NCBI GenBank assembly: GCA_964017045.1
Contig: OZ024807.1
Coordinates: 22,362,553-22,426,552, forward strand
DNA length: 64,000 nucleotides
Reading direction: 5' to 3'
From: Omphiscola glabra
Lineage: Eukaryota > Mollusca > Gastropoda > Lymnaeidae
Shown here: in pieces, positions 61,788 through 64,000 of the stretch
How the letters are laid out: the number at the start of each line of letters is the position of its first letter
Numbering within the stretch: the stretch's first letter is position 1
Notes under the pieces: model-generated
Databases searched by the model: none
What the model saw: the letters and a program-made list of their open reading frames with translations, nothing else
Told to the model about the DNA's origin: nothing
Made by a program: the position numbers and the translations under genes

Positions 61788-63949
61788 GATATATATATAT
61801 ATAAATAATAATAATTTATAGGTTTGAGGGCATGTCATATTCTTTTGTGACAGCCCTCGGGGTCACTGTTAAAATATATATATTATTGTCTACTGGATTT
61901 CAAATACCAATTTAAAGGCACTTTGAGAAATTAAAACAATAGACTTTGCAAATTAAGTGAGAGCTTAAGATCAATATTCAGACAAATAAAAATATTTTAA
62001 TGATTCAATCAGCAATTATAGAGCAACACACGAATATTTCGCTTAGGAGATGCAATCCTGGAAAGTTAGGGTGTGGCACACAGACACAGAAGAAAGTCAC
62101 ACTACGTATCAAGTCTGAGGTACGCTAAGTAGCCAATGTCTAATCGGAAATAGAGAATCAGTTAAATGAAGGATATTCACAATTTGTGAATTCAGATGAA
62201 TTAAACACGCCAGAGTCAAAGTATTTTAACATTAGAGTGCCTGAGAGACTGTTTTGAGGTTAAAATACAACAAAAAAACGATTCCCTAGGAAAATTTGAT
62301 ATGGTATATGCGTCAACTCAGTCAAATACTAGCGTAGTTTACATACTAAATATAATGAAATTATCTTAGTGCATTCTCAACAAATAATTAAGTGAATATG
62401 CGCTAAATTTTTTCAATTAAACTGTTTTTACATAAAATCAATTTCGAAATTAGTGAAATTATTAAAATAATTATTTAAAAACATGATTTAAAAATAGCAT
62501 GGTTTCCGCAACACTATTCAACTAAATAGAGATGTAAATAAAAGTATTTTATATATATTTTATATATAAAACATATATATTTAAATGCCTTATGGTACGT
62601 TATACTGTGTTTCTGACTTTTGAATTTCTAAAGATAGTATAATGTTTACGTAAATGAAATTCTAGTGATGAGCAGAAACGTGTCTAAAATTCCCGTTTTT
62701 GTTAGGAATGAATGAAACAGAAAATAAAGCTTCTATCTAAATTGATCTATCTATCTACCAGTTATTTTGTATAAAACTATTTAACTTTGGTTAAGGTAAA
62801 ATTCAAAGATTAGACGTGCCATGTCTTATCAGTTTCTAGTTAAGTAGACTTCAAAGAATTTAAAAATAAGCCGGGTATTCCAGCTAGTACTTACACAAAT
62901 GACGTATATATACACATGCATTTATAAAAATATACTTACATACATATATATATATAGGCATATTTAGACATACATATATATATATACACACACACAAACT
63001 TACGGAAGAAATGGGATGTACACAAATATTGATATCCCTCTATAATATATGCTTTCTATGAATACATAGTAGATATCATAATTGCATCTTAATTCTTTTA
63101 ACATTAACAAATTACATAGAAAATAGTGGCACTAGAATAAATTGTTATTTCAGGAAAAAACAATTAATAGAGTTCACACGATCACATTTTCCTTCAAGCA
63201 TTTGATGCAATTCGTGTATGAAGCCTTGTCACAATTTTCAAATTCCTATTTGATCAAATTATCCAAAAACGAAACCACGCACAAAATAAAGCGTTTATTG
63301 AACAATTCGACGTGAAATGTGATCGCTTTAACTTACGCTTAATCCCAATTTAAATTTTAGGGTATTGTTTTAGTCCGGTGATTTGAAACAGACATTCCTG
63401 ATTTAACACTAGCATACTTTCACTTATAAGTTTCCCGAAGGAATGTGATACATTGGAAACATTAAAAACACATGGACATCTTAAAAGAGTGATACCAATT
63501 TAAGTGAAGCAATCAAATATTTAACGTCTGGTCCTTATTTCCAATATGTATTTGCTGTACTAATTAACGTATGCAGCCACAGGTCGCCACACTGTGCGCC
63601 CTGGATAATTGTAGAGTCCATATTATTAAGCTGGTGACTTCATAATTTTATGTATAAACATTTATATTCCCCCACCCCTTTTATCTTTCTTTTGTTTGTG
63701 TATTGTTTGTATGAAGAACCTATGTATTTATGTATACATTGTATTTGTCTTTCATTAACATTGATTTTTTTTTATTTCATAGGAAATTTTTTAAAAAAAC
63801 TTTAGCTAGGTACATAGTACATATTTATCGAAACATTTCTACTTACCTGAAAACATTTCCAAATAAAATGCAACGAGAAACAAAAAGAACATATTCCTTT
63901 TGTGAATGAAGAAAATTTTCTTGAGTGCCAAAACATCGATCATTTTCAT
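53670..63949 (-). CDS. IgSF-like transmembrane receptor B (eight exons), paralogue of A
   Basis: Exons in coding order: 63847-63949, 60112-60402, 59457-59768, 58325-58639, 56434-56748, 55984-56286, 54160-54267, 53670-53851. It has the same architecture as gene A: signal peptide, five Ig-like domains, one helix, cytoplasmic tail, all junctions phase 1. The frame stays open through all exons (about 640 residues) if exon 5 ends at a nearby alternative GT (56440) and exon 6 starts after GAG. The ancestral GT after exon 5 is now TT, and five bases at the exon 6 acceptor are deleted, so this intron may splice poorly. The tail is about 60 residues, with TLYFEA, YDKA, YDNM and ALYTFI. YDNM fits YxxM (PI3-kinase p85 type) and no motif fits a strict ITIM. 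Either an active receptor with another signalling mode or an incipient pseudogene. Confidence 0.72.
54160..54267 (-). CDS. Receptor B exon 7: transmembrane segment
   Basis: Acceptor TCTTTTCAG, donor GTAAGG, 36 codons. Stalk EYVIVYDR, then a helix FFIIFVPAVFGSVVVLVLGV continuing to IILLLVIK. Unrelated to the helix of gene A beyond hydrophobicity. Confidence 0.75.
54690..55800. other. GC-richer insertion in receptor B intron 6, identity unknown
   Basis: This intron is about 1.1 kb longer than in gene A. The extra DNA is less AT-rich, with pyrimidine-rich CTCTCTCTGTCGCACTC-like stretches and a minus-strand open frame at 54713-54943 (start MQYERQSERGYYPDKLVRYQ). No LTR ends, TIRs or target duplication could be matched. 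A transposon fragment is likely. Confidence 0.4.
55984..56286 (-). CDS. Receptor B exon 6: Ig-like domain 5, acceptor site altered
   Basis: Relative to gene A (TTTCAGTAAGAGAG) five bases are missing, leaving TTTCGAGAGATAG. Splicing after GAG at 56287-56289 restores phase 1 and gives EIASNCF, two codons shorter than A. GAG is a weak acceptor. The donor GTATTA is intact. About 70% identical to A. Confidence 0.62.
56434..56748 (-). CDS. Receptor B exon 5: Ig-like domain 4, donor site altered
   Basis: The acceptor GCTTACAG is intact and the exon starts EHPALCDGT. The position of gene A's GTGTGT donor reads TTGTGT here. If unspliced, the frame ends four codons later at TAG. An alternative donor A|GTGCAG at 56438-56439 would keep phase 1 and shorten the exon by two codons. 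Confidence 0.65.
57238..58215 (-). mobile_element. CR1/L2-like LINE in intron 4 of receptor B
   Basis: Same family, orientation and position as 37585-38945 in gene A. RT remnants include VQSYLSENKQAVAVD, GMKQGSLLEPGLFTMY and a lost catalytic box (FPHDMPQYK). A 3' part present in gene A (about 37640-38090) is missing here, replaced by a 37-base copy of sequence found again at 58211-58250. Confidence 0.78.
58325..58639 (-). CDS. Receptor B exon 4: Ig-like domain 3
   Basis: Acceptor AATTTCAG, donor GTATAC. Starts DRPALCDKK with B strand ADICVIS. About 84% identical to A. Confidence 0.78.
58898..58966. repeat. (GT)n/(GA)n microsatellite
   Basis: Short GTGTGT run followed by (GA)n with a few interruptions, in intron 3 of receptor B. 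Gene A has only a brief CACATAGAGAAAGAGACAG at the same place. Confidence 0.85.
59457..59768 (-). CDS. Receptor B exon 3: Ig-like domain 2
   Basis: Acceptor TTTTTCACAG, donor GTATAT. Nearly identical to gene A exon 3. A stretch of roughly 155 bases in the middle differs at about one position, synonymous sites included. Confidence 0.8.
60112..60402 (-). CDS. Receptor B exon 2: Ig domain 1
   Basis: Acceptor TTTTTCACAG, donor GTAAGT. Canonical Ig cysteines in FMCNVSD and GEYECMA, one codon shorter than gene A. Only about 69% identical to A by eye, while the next exon is about 94%. Confidence 0.78.
60785..61765 (-). mobile_element. 5'-truncated RTE-like LINE in intron 1 of receptor B
   Basis: Minus strand. 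The FADDA catalytic box of RT is at about 61729-61742, with SHTEEGLQRLVNRLSHACKE after it. A long open frame at 60846-61466 follows with the thumb/C-terminal region (VYQACVLTTLLYGSEVWTTY, HQRCLRRIL, RIRWLGHVKRM, EQRSSWRTTV). The terminal zinc finger is mostly lost. The 5' end stops at an (AT)n run. Gene A lacks it, so the insertion is younger than the duplication. Confidence 0.85.
61761..61803. repeat. (AT)n microsatellite at the end of the RTE insertion
   Basis: Dinucleotide run directly at the 5' truncation point of the RTE copy. Confidence 0.85.
61804..63846. other. Intron 1 of receptor B, upstream part
   Basis: Non-coding, alignable along most of its length with 41440-43136 in intron 1 of receptor A (shared CATGTCATATTCTTTTGTGA, GATTCCCT, TTTAGGGTATTGTTTTAGTC and others). 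No gene inside. Confidence 0.65.
63847..63949 (-). CDS. Receptor B exon 1: signal peptide
   Basis: Same length and double-ATG start as gene A. The hydrophobic core is MFFLFLVAFYLEMFS, and the donor is GTAAGT in phase 1. Confidence 0.77.
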
Positions 63950-64000
63950 GTGTATTCCTGATCTATATTTAAGTATATGCATTTTATATGAATAATGTAA

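Overview
The window looks like nuclear DNA of an invertebrate animal, most plausibly a mollusc such as a freshwater pulmonate snail. It is strongly AT-rich and has small phase-1 exons separated by GT-AG introns. It also carries long TATC microsatellites, several non-LTR retrotransposon families, a Ty3/Gypsy remnant, tRNA-like SINEs and MITEs. The species assignment is inference. There are no operons or other prokaryotic features.

The main content is a tandem pair of immunoglobulin-superfamily-like transmembrane receptor genes on the minus strand: gene A at 32350-43239 (nine exons) and gene B at 53670-63949 (eight exons). I assembled both by reading splice sites. Each encodes a signal peptide, five Ig-like domains on one exon each, a transmembrane exon and a tyrosine-containing cytoplasmic tail. 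All exon junctions are phase 1, so the domains are symmetrical cassettes. Gene A has canonical splice sites throughout and adds up to an open frame of 739 codons. It ends in a long tail with a consensus ITIM (VQYQEI). Gene B has a shorter, divergent tail with a YxxM motif (YDNM) and no strict ITIM. One gene B intron (56287-56433) has lost its ancestral donor and part of its ancestral acceptor, so B is either spliced at alternative sites or decaying. The ectodomain exons and their introns are clearly paralogous, but the transmembrane and tail exons are very different. This resembles paired receptors with distinct signalling tails.

Left part, 1-17 kb: a possible terminal coding exon (1380-1644), minisatellites, two MITEs (one hAT-like with a perfect 8-bp target duplication), two copies of one CR1/L2-like LINE family (5.2-6.7 and 8.3-10.2 kb), a decayed Ty3/Gypsy gag-pol on the minus strand (12.8-15.2 kb) and a tRNA-derived SINE nested in a minisatellite.

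Middle part, 17.5-29 kb: a segmental duplication in which each copy has a TATC microsatellite followed by a C-type-lectin-like terminal exon. The first lectin exon (18185-18621) is intact. The second (27028-27262) has a nonsense codon and a large deletion. LINE and RTE fragments sit between and inside the copies.

Right part: the two receptor genes, separated by about 10 kb that holds a 1.2-kb solo LTR (46658-47874, perfect 5-bp target duplication), minisatellites, a second SINE and simple repeats. An old LINE lies at the same place in both genes' intron 4, so it predates the duplication. RTE fragments at 36.2-37.3 kb (A only) and 60.8-61.8 kb (B only) came later.

Call quality: the Ig receptor exons, the lectin exon and the transposon domains are well supported by the sequence. 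Functions, ligands and species are inferences from domain architecture.
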